Assembly: GCF_013408655.1 (NCBI RefSeq)
Contig: NZ_JACCBP010000001.1
Coordinates: 4,278,001-4,342,000 of the forward strand
Direction of reading: 5' to 3'
Origin: Pigmentiphaga litoralis
GTDB lineage: Bacteria > Pseudomonadota > Gammaproteobacteria > Burkholderiales > Burkholderiaceae_B
DNA: 64,000 bases
Below are positions 26,096 to 34,454 of the stretch, piece after piece. A program made the translations under genes and the position numbers. The notes below the pieces were generated by a model that had not been told where the DNA came from, ran no database searches, and saw only the letters and a program-made list of their open reading frames with translations. Each line of letters opens with the position of its first letter. Position 1 is the first letter of the stretch.

Positions 26096-27976
26096 ATGAT
26101 CGAACTGTTCTTCAGTCAACTGCTCAATGGCCTGGCCATCGGGCAGGTCTATGCGTTGATCGCACTGGGCTTCAGCCTGGTGTTCGGGGTGTCCAACCTG
26201 ATCAACTTCGCCCAAGGCGCCCTGTTCATGCTCGGGGCGTTTTTTGCGTTCAGCGGCGTGACCTGGCTGGGCTTGCCGCTGGTGGTCGCGGCGGTCCTGT
26301 CGGTGCTGCTGGTCACGGGCCTGGGCATGCTGCTGGAACGGGTCGCGCTGCGGCCGCTGGAAAACGGGCCGTGGGTAGCGCCCGTGCTGTCCACGCTGGC
26401 CATCAGCATGATCATCGACCAGCTGGCCGAAATCATCTGGTCGCCGGAAGGGCAGCCGTTTCCGCTGCCGTTTGAAGAGGTCACCTTCTTTTTCGGCGGG
26501 GCCTACCTGACCAGCACCGACCTGATGATCTTCGGCTTCGGCGTGCTGGCCGCGCTGGCGCTGACCCTGTTCCTGTCGCGTTCCTGGATGGGCCGCACCC
26601 TGCGCGCCACCGCGCAGGACCGCGACGCCGCCGCGCAACTGGGCGTGCGCACCGGCGACGTCAAACGCCTGGCCTTCGGCCTGGCCGGCGCATTGGGCGC
26701 ACTGAGCGGCGTGCTGGTGGCCCTGTACTTCAAAAGCGTGTTCCCGCAAATGGGGCTGCCGTTTGGTCTCAAGGGATTTGCCGCGGCCTTGCTGGGCGGG
26801 CTCAGCAGCATTCCGGGCGCGGTGCTGGGCGGGCTGTTGCTGGGCATTGTCGAGACCCTGGCCAGCGCCTATATCGGCGAAGGCTTTCGTGACCTGGTGG
26901 CGTTTTCGTTGGTGCTGGTGTTCCTGGTGTTCCGGCCGCAGGGCCTGCTGGGCGACCGGCGGCTGGATGCGCTGGGCGGCGGAGGCGCGGCCAGCGGGTC
27001 CATGCCCACCACCAGTCTGCTTGCGTCCGCGTCCAGCCAGCGCGGGGTGCACCGTGTATGGGAACTGCCCCCGTGGGGCTTCCTGGTGGCGGGCGCGGTG
27101 CTATGCCTGCTGCCGCTGATCACGCAAAGCGGCTACCTGTTGCAAGCGGTGATCTACGGCATGATCTTTACGCTGCTGGCGGCCAGTGTGACGCTGGTGT
27201 CCGGGTCGATCGGCATTCTGTCCATCGGGCACGCCGGCTTCTATGGCGTGGGGGCGTATGGGGTGGCGGTGCTGTCGCACACCTATGGCTTGCCGGCCGA
27301 ACTCGCCTTGCCCTGTGCGGCCTTGCTGACAGCGGTAGTGGCCACGGTGGCCGCCTTGCCCCTGGCACGGCTCAGTGGACATACCGCCGCATTGGGCACG
27401 CTGGCCATCGGGCAGATTCTGTTTCTGGTGTTTATGACCTGGCTGTCCGTCACGCGCGGGCCGATGGGCTTCGTCAATATTCCGGCGCCGCAGTTTGCGC
27501 TGCTGGGCGGGTTGCGCCTGGGGTCGGTCACCGACAAGTTCTGGCTGGTGGCGATCGTGGCCGCGGTCGGTCTGTTCCTGGTGCAGAGGCTGATGGAATC
27601 GTCGATCGGGCGCGTGTGGCGCGGCATTCGCGAAGACCGGCTGGCCGCGCATGTGGCCGGCATTCCGGTGCGGCGCTATCTGCTGATGGGCTTTGCCGTA
27701 TCGGGCCTGCTGGCCGGCACGGCGGGCGGCCTGTTCGCCTATGTGCAGAACGTGGTCAGCCCCGAAAGCTTTACGGTGCAGGCGTCGATGCTGCTGCTGA
27801 CCATGGCGGTGCTGGGCGGCCTCGGCAACGTGACCGGCGCGGCGCTTGCCGGCTTTTTGCTCACGCTGCTGCCTGAAGTGCTGCGGCCGTTTGCCGAATG
27901 GCGAATGATTGCCTATGGCCTGGTCCTGTTGCTGATGCTGCGGTGGCGTCCGCAGGGCCTGCTGGGGGCAAGGTAA
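26096..27976 (+). CDS. fused LivH-LivM ABC transporter permease
   Basis: 626 residues, about the sum of separate LivH and LivM proteins. The LivH half (residues 1-290) has LNGLAIGQVYALIALGFSLV and YFKSVFPQMGLPFGLKGFAA. A Ser/Ala-rich linker follows (about 295-325). The LivM half (about 330-626) contains GSIGILSIGHAGFYGVGAYG and VRRYLLMGFAVSGLLAGTAG. It forms the inner-membrane channel for the binding protein encoded upstream. The fusion replaces two genes that are separate in the neighbouring second system. Confidence 0.93.
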   Translation: MIELFFSQLLNGLAIGQVYALIALGFSLVFGVSNLINFAQGALFMLGAFFAFSGVTWLGLPLVVAAVLSVLLVTGLGMLLERVALRPLENGPWVAPVLSTLAISMIIDQLAEIIWSPEGQPFPLPFEEVTFFFGGAYLTSTDLMIFGFGVLAALALTLFLSRSWMGRTLRATAQDRDAAAQLGVRTGDVKRLAFGLAGALGALSGVLVALYFKSVFPQMGLPFGLKGFAAALLGGLSSIPGAVLGGLLLGIVETLASAYIGEGFRDLVAFSLVLVFLVFRPQGLLGDRRLDALGGGGAASGSMPTTSLLASASSQRGVHRVWELPPWGFLVAGAVLCLLPLITQSGYLLQAVIYGMIFTLLAASVTLVSGSIGILSIGHAGFYGVGAYGVAVLSHTYGLPAELALPCAALLTAVVATVAALPLARLSGHTAALGTLAIGQILFLVFMTWLSVTRGPMGFVNIPAPQFALLGGLRLGSVTDKFWLVAIVAAVGLFLVQRLMESSIGRVWRGIREDRLAAHVAGIPVRRYLLMGFAVSGLLAGTAGGLFAYVQNVVSPESFTVQASMLLLTMAVLGGLGNVTGAALAGFLLTLLPEVLRPFAEWRMIAYGLVLLLMLRWRPQGLLGAR

Positions 27977-27980
27977 GGCG

Positions 27981-28940
27981 ATGGCGGAACAGATCATGGA
28001 ACCGGCGGCTCAGGCAACTTCGCAGGCCGCGTTGCAGGCAACTTCGCAGGCCGCCGCGGGCCCGGCCCGGGGGCTCTTTCTCGAGAATGTCGCGCGCCAT
28101 TTCAGTGGCGTGAAGGCCGTCGATGGCGTGACCGTGCGGCTCGCGCCTGGCGAGACGCTGGCGCTGGTCGGCCCCAACGGCGCCGGCAAGTCGACCCTGC
28201 TGCAACTGGCCACCGGCGTGGACCGCATCACCAGCGGCCGCATCTGGCTCGACGGCCGGCGGATCGACGGCCTGTCGGCCGAACGCATCGCGCGCCTGGG
28301 CGTGGGCCGCAGCTTCCAGACGTCGCGCGTGTTCCCGGCGCTGACCGTGTGGCAGAGCACCTTGCTCGGCGTCCAGGCGCGGCTGCTGCGCGGCACGGGG
28401 TCGCGCATGGCCAATCCCTTGCATGAAATCGCGGGTGCGCTGCTGGGCCTGAAAGGATGGCGTCAACGCGAAGCCGAGCAGGAAGCGATCGTACGCGACA
28501 CCCTGCAGCTGTTTGGCGACCGCCTGTGGCCGCGCCGCGACCAGCCCGCCTATACGCTGTCATACGCCAATCGCCGCCGGCTCGAAATCGCACGCGTGCT
28601 GGCCGCGCGCCCCGACTACCTGCTGCTGGACGAACCCGCCGCCGGCATGAACCCGACGGAAACGGCCGAGCTGACCGACCTGGTGCTCGAGTTGCGGCGG
28701 CTGCGTCCGGCGCTGGGCATCCTGGTAGTCGAACACAAGCTGTCGTTGGTGCGGCGCGTGGCTGATCGCGTGATGGTGCTGAATCATGGCCGCATGCTGG
28801 CCGAAGGCACGCCCGAGGCCGCGCTCGATCACCCCGAAGTCGTTGAGGCCTACCTGGGGCGCAGCCGGGGCAGCGGGGCGCCCGGAACGCCTGGGGCCAC
28901 CTCTTTCAGACCTGCTTCGTCGGATGCGCATCTTGGTTGA
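27981..28940 (+). CDS. LivG-type ABC transporter ATP-binding protein
   Basis: 319 residues. Walker A is LVGPNGAGKSTLLQL near residue 70. Walker B is YLLLDEPAAGMNP and the switch His is in LVVEHKLSLVRRVADRV. The signature region YTLSYANRRRLEIARVLA replaces the canonical LSGGQ, as in LivG proteins. An extra ~35-residue Ala/Gln/Thr/Ser N-terminus contains two copies of the 8-codon unit QATSQAAL (28011-28055). It pairs with the LivF ATPase encoded next. Confidence 0.92.
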   Translation: MAEQIMEPAAQATSQAALQATSQAAAGPARGLFLENVARHFSGVKAVDGVTVRLAPGETLALVGPNGAGKSTLLQLATGVDRITSGRIWLDGRRIDGLSAERIARLGVGRSFQTSRVFPALTVWQSTLLGVQARLLRGTGSRMANPLHEIAGALLGLKGWRQREAEQEAIVRDTLQLFGDRLWPRRDQPAYTLSYANRRRLEIARVLAARPDYLLLDEPAAGMNPTETAELTDLVLELRRLRPALGILVVEHKLSLVRRVADRVMVLNHGRMLAEGTPEAALDHPEVVEAYLGRSRGSGAPGTPGATSFRPASSDAHLG

Positions 28941-29664
28941 ACACGCTCAATCCTTTCTGGTGGTCGACGACATCGACGTGCATTACGGCGCCGTGCAGGC
29001 CCTGTTCAACGTCAGCCTGCATGTGCAGGCCGGCGAAGTGGTGGGTGTGCTGGGCGGCAACGCGTCGGGCAAGTCCACCACCCTCAAGTCCGTGCTGGGA
29101 CTGGTGCACCCGTCACGCGGCCGCATTTTGTTCGAAGGCAAACCCATCCAGGGCATGGCGCCGGCCGACGTGATCGATCTGGGGGTGGCCAGCGTGCCCG
29201 AAGGCCGCCGCGTCTTTCCGGAAATGTCGGTGATCGACAACCTGATGATGGGCGCCTATCCGCGCCGTGCCGACAAGGCGGGCGTCGCCGCCGATCTGGA
29301 CGCGGTGCTGACCGCCTTTCCGCGGCTGGCCGAACGGCGCAAGCAGGCCGCCGGCACCTTGTCGGGCGGTGAACAGCAACTGCTGGCGCTGGGCCGCGCG
29401 TGGCTGCGGCGCGGCCGGCTGGTGTGCATCGACGAGCCGTCCATGGGCTTGTCGCCCAAATTCGTGGACATGGTCTACGAAGTGCTGTTCCAGTGGAAGG
29501 CGCAAGGGCAGACGATATTGCTGGTCGAGCAGAGCGCACGCATCGCGCTGGAACTGGCCGACCGCGCCTATGTGCTGCAGCACGGCCACGTGATCCTGCA
29601 AGGCAAGGCAGCCGACCTGGCGGCCGACCCGGCGGTAAAGAAGGCGTACCTGGGCGCCGCGTAG
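28924..29664 (+). CDS. LivF-type ABC transporter ATP-binding protein
   Basis: About 246 residues. Walker A is the variant GGNASGKSTTLKS, the signature LSGGEQQLLALGRAWL is standard and Walker B is RLVCIDEPSMGLSP. The start giving MRILVEHAQSF overlaps the end of the LivG gene by 17 bp. A more distant upstream Met would overlap that gene by over 150 bp. It completes the first ABC system (24938-29664). Confidence 0.9.
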   Translation: MRILVEHAQSFLVVDDIDVHYGAVQALFNVSLHVQAGEVVGVLGGNASGKSTTLKSVLGLVHPSRGRILFEGKPIQGMAPADVIDLGVASVPEGRRVFPEMSVIDNLMMGAYPRRADKAGVAADLDAVLTAFPRLAERRKQAAGTLSGGEQQLLALGRAWLRRGRLVCIDEPSMGLSPKFVDMVYEVLFQWKAQGQTILLVEQSARIALELADRAYVLQHGHVILQGKAADLAADPAVKKAYLGAA

Positions 29665-29747
29665 GCGAGGGCAGGGCTGCTGTTCAGTCGATCGCGTCTT
29701 CCAACGCGGCGGCCTGGGGCAACACGGTGTTGATCGCCGATCAAACA

Positions 29748-29845
29748 CGGTGTGTACTGCAGCTGTATACACACCGCCGTTTTCTGCGCGTTTTCCCTAG
29801 CAGCACGCCAAATTCGTTGCGCGCCCCGCGCCTGCCTGTATACAG
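29748..29845. promoter_or_regulatory. paired TGTATACA-type operators upstream of the GntR gene
   Basis: This lies in the 303-bp gap between the two ABC systems. CGGTGTGTA-N11-TACACACCG (29748-29776) has perfect 9-bp arms and includes TGTATACA at 29764-29771. CTGTATACAG at 29836-29845 is a 10-bp perfect palindrome with the same core. Short TGTATACA-like palindromes are typical operators of FadR-subfamily GntR proteins, and a GntR gene starts 122 bp downstream. Autoregulation is inferred. No gene other than a possible small ORF is seen in the gap. Confidence 0.65.
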
Positions 29846-29881
29846 TCTCGGTTCATAACACGCAGCCGGTCCGAGACAACC

Positions 29882-29971
29882 ATGGCGCATCCCCTTTCCT
29901 GTACCTGGTGGACGTACTCCAGTACGTCCTGCCCGCGCTCTTGCCATTCCGGCATTGAAGGCGCCGCATGA
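29882..29971 (+). CDS. possible 29-residue upstream ORF overlapping the GntR start
   Basis: ATG at 29882 opens a 30-codon frame (MAHPLSCTWW... ending GIEGAA) whose TGA overlaps the GntR ATG as ATGA. It contains the 20-bp perfect inverted repeat GGACGTACT-CC-AGTACGTCC (29910-29929). The arrangement would allow translational coupling or attenuation. The Shine-Dalgarno is weak (GAGAC), and nothing proves that it is translated. Confidence 0.25.
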   Translation: MAHPLSCTWWTYSSTSCPRSCHSGIEGAA

Positions 29972-30774
29972 TGCCGCGTTCGCTTGCCGACCTGCGCGGC
30001 GCCGACGCCACCCCCAAGGCGGGTGGCACCCAGACCACGGCGGCCGAATTGCGCCTGCGCGACCTGATCCTGTCGGGCGACCTGGCGCCCGGCATGCGCC
30101 TGTCGGAGCCCAGCCTGGCCGAGCGCCTGGCGATTTCCCGCACCCCCATCCGCGCCGCGATGGCCCGTCTGGAAGACGAAGGCCTGCTTGAAGTCATTCC
30201 GTCGGGCGGCTATGCCGTGCGCGCGTTTACTGAAGACGAGATCCGCGATGCGATCGAAGTGCGCGGCACGCTGGAAGGCCTGTCGGTCCGGATGGCGGCC
30301 GAGCGCGGCGTGTCGCCCGGCGACCTGTCCGCGATGCGCGACTGCCTGACCGAAATCGATGCCGTGCTGGGCAATGCCGACAAGAGCGTCGACAGCCTGT
30401 CCAGCTATGTCGAACTGAACCGCCAGTTCCACCGCATGTTGATGCACCTGCCCGGCAGCACCGTGATTGCGCGGCAGATCAGCCGCGCCAGCAGCCTGCC
30501 GTTCGCATCGCCCAATGGCTTTCTGCTGGCGCAAGCCAGCGACCTGGAAGCCTGGCGCACCCTGACCGTCGCGCAGGACCAGCACTGGATGGTGCTGGCC
30601 GCGATCGAAGGCCGCGAAGGTGCGCGCGCCGAAGCGCTGATGCGCGAACACGCCCGCATCGCGCTGCGCAACATGCAGGCGGTGCTGCGCAACCAGCAGG
30701 CGGTGCTGCGCAACCAGCAGGCGCTGGACCAGATACCCGGCGCGCGGTTGATCCGGACCCCCGTCCGGCGATGA
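29968..30774 (+). CDS. GntR family transcriptional regulator (FadR/FCD subfamily)
   Basis: 268 residues. The N-terminal winged helix (about residues 22-90) includes LSEPSLAERLAISRTPIRAA and EVIPSGGYAVRAFTEDEI. The all-helical FCD ligand domain follows, with the metal-binding His/Asp/Glu set around LNRQFHRMLMHL and DQHWMVLAAIEGREG. Near the C-terminus a 21-bp unit encoding (M/Q)QAVLRN is duplicated (30673-30714), with a partial third copy. It precedes the second ABC operon by 42 bp and probably regulates it. Confidence 0.92.
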   Translation: MMPRSLADLRGADATPKAGGTQTTAAELRLRDLILSGDLAPGMRLSEPSLAERLAISRTPIRAAMARLEDEGLLEVIPSGGYAVRAFTEDEIRDAIEVRGTLEGLSVRMAAERGVSPGDLSAMRDCLTEIDAVLGNADKSVDSLSSYVELNRQFHRMLMHLPGSTVIARQISRASSLPFASPNGFLLAQASDLEAWRTLTVAQDQHWMVLAAIEGREGARAEALMREHARIALRNMQAVLRNQQAVLRNQQALDQIPGARLIRTPVRR

Positions 30775-30816
30775 CCGCGCGCTTCGTTTTCCCGAACACC
30801 TTGGTGGTGGAGATCC

Positions 30817-31677
30817 ATGCTTACGATTCTTTTTGACGGCATTGCCTACGGCATGTTGCTGTTCGTGCTGGCCTGCGGGCTGGCCGTGACGATGGGGCTG
30901 ATGAACTTCATCAACCTTGCGCACGGCGCCTTCGCGATGGCGGGCGGGTATGTCACCGTCCTGCTCATGTCGCGGTTCGGCGTGCCCTTCCTGCTGTGCC
31001 TGCCGATCGCGTTCATCGTGTCGGCGCTGCTGGGCGCGGTGCTTGAACGCTCCTTGTACCGGCGCGTGTACCGGCAGCCGCACTTGAACCAGGTGCTGTT
31101 TTCCATCGGCCTGACCTTCATGGCGATGGCGGCGGTGGACTACTTCCTGGGCTCGCAGCAGCAGTTCCTGCAGCTGCCCGAATGGCTCAGCGGCCGGTCC
31201 GAAATCGGCGGCGTGGGCATCGGCCACTACCGCCTGTTCGTGATCGTGATCTGCGTGGCGCTGGTGATCGCGTTGCAACTGATCCTGACCAAGACGCGTT
31301 TTGGCAGCCGCCTGCGCGCGGCCGTGGACGACCCCCGCGCCGCCAGCGGCCTGGGCATCAACATCAACCTGGTGTTCCTGTCGACCTTCGCGTTCGGTTC
31401 CGGCCTGGCCGGGCTGGGCGGGGCGCTGGGCGCCGACCTGCTGGGCCTGGATCCGACCTTCCCGCTCAAGTTCATGATCTATTTCCTGGTCGTGGTGGCG
31501 GTGGGCGGAACGACAACGATCACCGGACCGCTGCTGGCGTCGCTGCTGCTGGGCATCGCCGACGTGGCCGGCAAGTACTACATCCCCACCATGGGAGCAT
31601 TCATCATCTACTGCGTCATGATCATCGCCCTGATGTGGCGTCCCCAGGGCTTCTTCGCGCGTGGGGGGTCGAAATGA
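30817..31677 (+). CDS. LivH-type branched-chain amino acid ABC transporter permease
   Basis: 286 residues, multi-spanning. The N-terminus FDGIAYGMLLFVLACGLAVT and the block GLMNFINLAHGAFAMAGGYV are LivH hallmarks. The C-terminus ends IIALMWRPQGFFARG. First structural gene of the second ABC operon. Its stop overlaps the start of the LivM gene (ATGA). Confidence 0.93.
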   Translation: MLTILFDGIAYGMLLFVLACGLAVTMGLMNFINLAHGAFAMAGGYVTVLLMSRFGVPFLLCLPIAFIVSALLGAVLERSLYRRVYRQPHLNQVLFSIGLTFMAMAAVDYFLGSQQQFLQLPEWLSGRSEIGGVGIGHYRLFVIVICVALVIALQLILTKTRFGSRLRAAVDDPRAASGLGININLVFLSTFAFGSGLAGLGGALGADLLGLDPTFPLKFMIYFLVVVAVGGTTTITGPLLASLLLGIADVAGKYYIPTMGAFIIYCVMIIALMWRPQGFFARGGSK

Positions 31678-32762
31678 ACCGTCCCCTCGATTCCGCTGCG
31701 ACGACGCCCGCCGTGCCCCGCGCGGTGGGCCCCGCTGGCGCCCCCGCCGCCATCAACACCGCAGGCCCCAAGCCCCTGTCCGACACCACCGCCATCCGTT
31801 CGATCGGCGCGCGCTGGTCGCGTCTGCGTCCGCTCGAAGTGCTGTTCTGGGTCGTGGCCTTTGCCGCTGCCTTTGTGCTGCCGCGCGGCTTCCTGCTGCT
31901 CAATGAACTGACCATTCTTGCGCTGTTTGCCGTGTCGCTCGACCTGATCCTGGGGTACGCCGGCATCGTCTCGCTGGGCCACGCCGCCTTCTTCGGGCTG
32001 GGGGCCTACGCCGCCGCACTGCTCGCCAAACACTTTGGCATCGACCCGGTGCTGGGCCTGCTGGCGGCAGCCGGATTGAGCGCCATGCTGGGCCTGGTCA
32101 GCAGTGTGCTGGTCATGCGCGGCACCGACCTGACCCGGTTGATGGTGACCTTGGGCGTCGCGTTGATCATGTACGAAGTCGCGAACAAACTGGACTGGCT
32201 GACCGGCGGCGCCGACGGCCTGACCGGTGTCACCATGGTGCCGCTGTTCGGCACGTTCGAGTTCGACCTGTTCGGCCGCACGGCCTACCTGTACTCGCTG
32301 ACGGTGCTGGCCATCCTGTTCTTCCTGGCGCGCTTCGTCATCAAATCGCCCTTCGGCATGTCCTTGCAGGTGGTGCGCCAGAACCCGCTGCGCGCCGCCG
32401 CGATGGGGGTCAACGTCAACCGCCGCCGCGCCGCCATCTACACCATGGCGGGTGCGTATGCGGGTGTCGCGGGCGCCTTGCTCGCGCAGACCACGGGCTT
32501 CGCGTCGCTCGACGTGCTGGACTTTCACCGGTCGGCCGACGTGCTGCTGATGCTGGTGATCGGCGGCGCGGGCTACCTGTATGGCGGCATCATCGGCGCC
32601 ATCGTCTTCAAGCTCATGCAGGACTGGCTGTCCGGCATCACCCCTCAATACTGGCAGTTCTGGATCGGCATGCTGCTGGTGATCATCGTCGTGGTCGGCC
32701 ACGACCGCCTGGTCCGTCCGTGGACCTGGTTCAAGCGCAGCGGCGGGAGCACATCGTCATGA
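31674..32762 (+). CDS. LivM-type branched-chain amino acid ABC transporter permease
   Basis: About 362 residues. An ~55-residue Pro/Ala-rich N-terminus is followed by the LivM core, with GYAGIVSLGHAAFFGLGAYA and FGMSLQVVRQNPLRAAAMGV. The ATG overlaps the LivH stop by 4 bp, and its own stop overlaps the next ATG. The same frame is open far upstream over LivH, but that part is not membrane-like. Confidence 0.92.
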   Translation: MNRPLDSAATTPAVPRAVGPAGAPAAINTAGPKPLSDTTAIRSIGARWSRLRPLEVLFWVVAFAAAFVLPRGFLLLNELTILALFAVSLDLILGYAGIVSLGHAAFFGLGAYAAALLAKHFGIDPVLGLLAAAGLSAMLGLVSSVLVMRGTDLTRLMVTLGVALIMYEVANKLDWLTGGADGLTGVTMVPLFGTFEFDLFGRTAYLYSLTVLAILFFLARFVIKSPFGMSLQVVRQNPLRAAAMGVNVNRRRAAIYTMAGAYAGVAGALLAQTTGFASLDVLDFHRSADVLLMLVIGGAGYLYGGIIGAIVFKLMQDWLSGITPQYWQFWIGMLLVIIVVVGHDRLVRPWTWFKRSGGSTSS

Positions 32763-33523
32763 GCATCGTTCTTCAAACCTTCAACCTGACGCGCCGCTTT
32801 GGCGGCCTGGTCGCCACCAATGACGTGTCCCTGACCGTGGAACGCGGCGCGCGCCAGGCCCTGATCGGCCCCAACGGCGCGGGCAAGACCACGCTCATCA
32901 ACCTGCTGACCGGTGTGATTCCGCCCAGCAGCGGCCGCATCGAATTGGAAGGCGAAGACATTACGGCGCTGCCGGTGCATGCGCGCGCCGGCCGCGGCCT
33001 GGTCCGCACCTTCCAGATCAACCAGCTGTTTCCGGAGATGACCCCGGCCGAAGCGCTGGCCGTGGCGATTTCGGAGCGGCAGCGCATCGGGTCGTCATGG
33101 TTCCGCGCGCTGGGCCGGCGCGGGGAAATCATGGATGAGTGCGGCGCGTGGCTCGAACAATGCAACCTGACGGATGTGATGGATCGCCGCACCAGCGTGC
33201 TGCCCTATGGCAAGCAGCGCCTGCTGGAAATCGCCCTGGCGCTGGCCGCCAAGCCGCGCGTCCTGCTGCTGGACGAGCCCGTGGCGGGCGTGCCCGACGG
33301 CGAACGCCGCGAGATCCTGGACACGGTCGCGGCGCTGCCCGACGACGTCACCATCCTGCTGATTGAACACGACATGGACCTGGTCTTCAGCTTTGCCAAT
33401 CGCATCTCGGTGCTGGTCAACGGCGCCGTGTTCGCCGAAGGCAGCAATGCCGACATTGCCCGCGATCCGCGGGTCAAGGCCGTGTACCTCGGCGAAGAAC
33501 TGGCAGGGAGCGCATATGCCTGA
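32759..33523 (+). CDS. LivG-type ABC transporter ATP-binding protein
   Basis: About 254 residues. Walker A is LIGPNGAGKTTLINLLTG, Walker B is VLLLDEPVAGVPDGERREIL and the switch region is ILLIEHDMDLVFSFANRISV. The signature is the divergent SVLPYGKQRLLEIALALA of LivG. ATGA overlap with the LivM gene fixes the start. It shares the operon with the two permeases and LivF. Confidence 0.94.
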   Translation: MSIVLQTFNLTRRFGGLVATNDVSLTVERGARQALIGPNGAGKTTLINLLTGVIPPSSGRIELEGEDITALPVHARAGRGLVRTFQINQLFPEMTPAEALAVAISERQRIGSSWFRALGRRGEIMDECGAWLEQCNLTDVMDRRTSVLPYGKQRLLEIALALAAKPRVLLLDEPVAGVPDGERREILDTVAALPDDVTILLIEHDMDLVFSFANRISVLVNGAVFAEGSNADIARDPRVKAVYLGEELAGSAYA

Positions 33524-34223
33524 GTTGTTGAAAGTGTCCGGCCTGGTGGCCGGTTATGGCGAGGCCAAGGTGCTGGCCGGCATCGACGTCACGCTGGGGC
33601 AAGGCCAGGCGCTCGCCCTGCTGGGCCGCAATGGCACGGGCAAGACGACCCTGATCAACACGATCGTCGGCCACACGCGGCGGTTCGCGGGCAGCATCAC
33701 CCTGAACGGCAAGGAACTGACAAAGCTGCGGCCCGACCAGCGCGCCCTGGCCGGCATCGGCTGGGTCCCGCAGGAACGCAATATCTTCAAGTCCCTGACG
33801 GTGGAAGAAAACCTGACCGCCGTAGCCGTTCCCGGCCCCTGGACCGTGCAGCGCATCTATCAGATGTTTCCGCGATTGCAGGAACGCAAGGCCAACCTGG
33901 GCAACCAGCTGTCGGGTGGCGAACAGCAGATGCTGGCGATCGGCCGGGCGCTGATGCTGAACCCGCAGGTGCTGCTGCTGGACGAGCCGCTGGAAGGCCT
34001 CGCGCCCATCATCGTGCAGGAGTTGCTGGCCGTGCTGCAGCAGATCATCCGCGACGAGGGCATGTCGGTGATCCTGGTCGAGCAGAACGCCCGCAAGGCG
34101 CTGGGCATCACGCACGACGCGATCGTGCTGGAGCGGGGCAGTGTGGTGCACGCCGCGCCGGCAAAAACCTTGCTGGACGACCCGGGCCTGCTGGACGGAC
34201 TGCTGGGGGTGGCGCGGCACTGA
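33516..34223 (+). CDS. LivF-type ABC transporter ATP-binding protein
   Basis: About 235 residues. Walker A is ALLGRNGTGKTTLINT, the signature is LSGGEQQMLAIGRALM and Walker B is VLLLDEPLEGLAP. The N-terminal MPELLKVSGLVAGYGEAKVL matches LivF starts. It overlaps LivG by 8 bp. It ends the second ABC operon, which encodes no substrate-binding protein. Confidence 0.94.
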   Translation: MPELLKVSGLVAGYGEAKVLAGIDVTLGQGQALALLGRNGTGKTTLINTIVGHTRRFAGSITLNGKELTKLRPDQRALAGIGWVPQERNIFKSLTVEENLTAVAVPGPWTVQRIYQMFPRLQERKANLGNQLSGGEQQMLAIGRALMLNPQVLLLDEPLEGLAPIIVQELLAVLQQIIRDEGMSVILVEQNARKALGITHDAIVLERGSVVHAAPAKTLLDDPGLLDGLLGVARH

Positions 34224-34454
34224 GGGTGCATCTTGATGGGCCGCTGTTCCTGGCTCATCCTTGGGGCTTTCCCGCAGCGTGTCGCGGTTACGACGCTATT
34301 AGGACGGCAGTGGGACGACAGTGGGACGTTGACTTGCGACGATATGTTTCAGCTTTCGAGCGGTCTGTAGCGTGGGGTGTTCCCACCCTTGCGCCCGTCG
34401 TTGGCCATCGTCGTCCGATCACCCTCTGTTTTGCCACGCGCCCCCGGGGAACCC

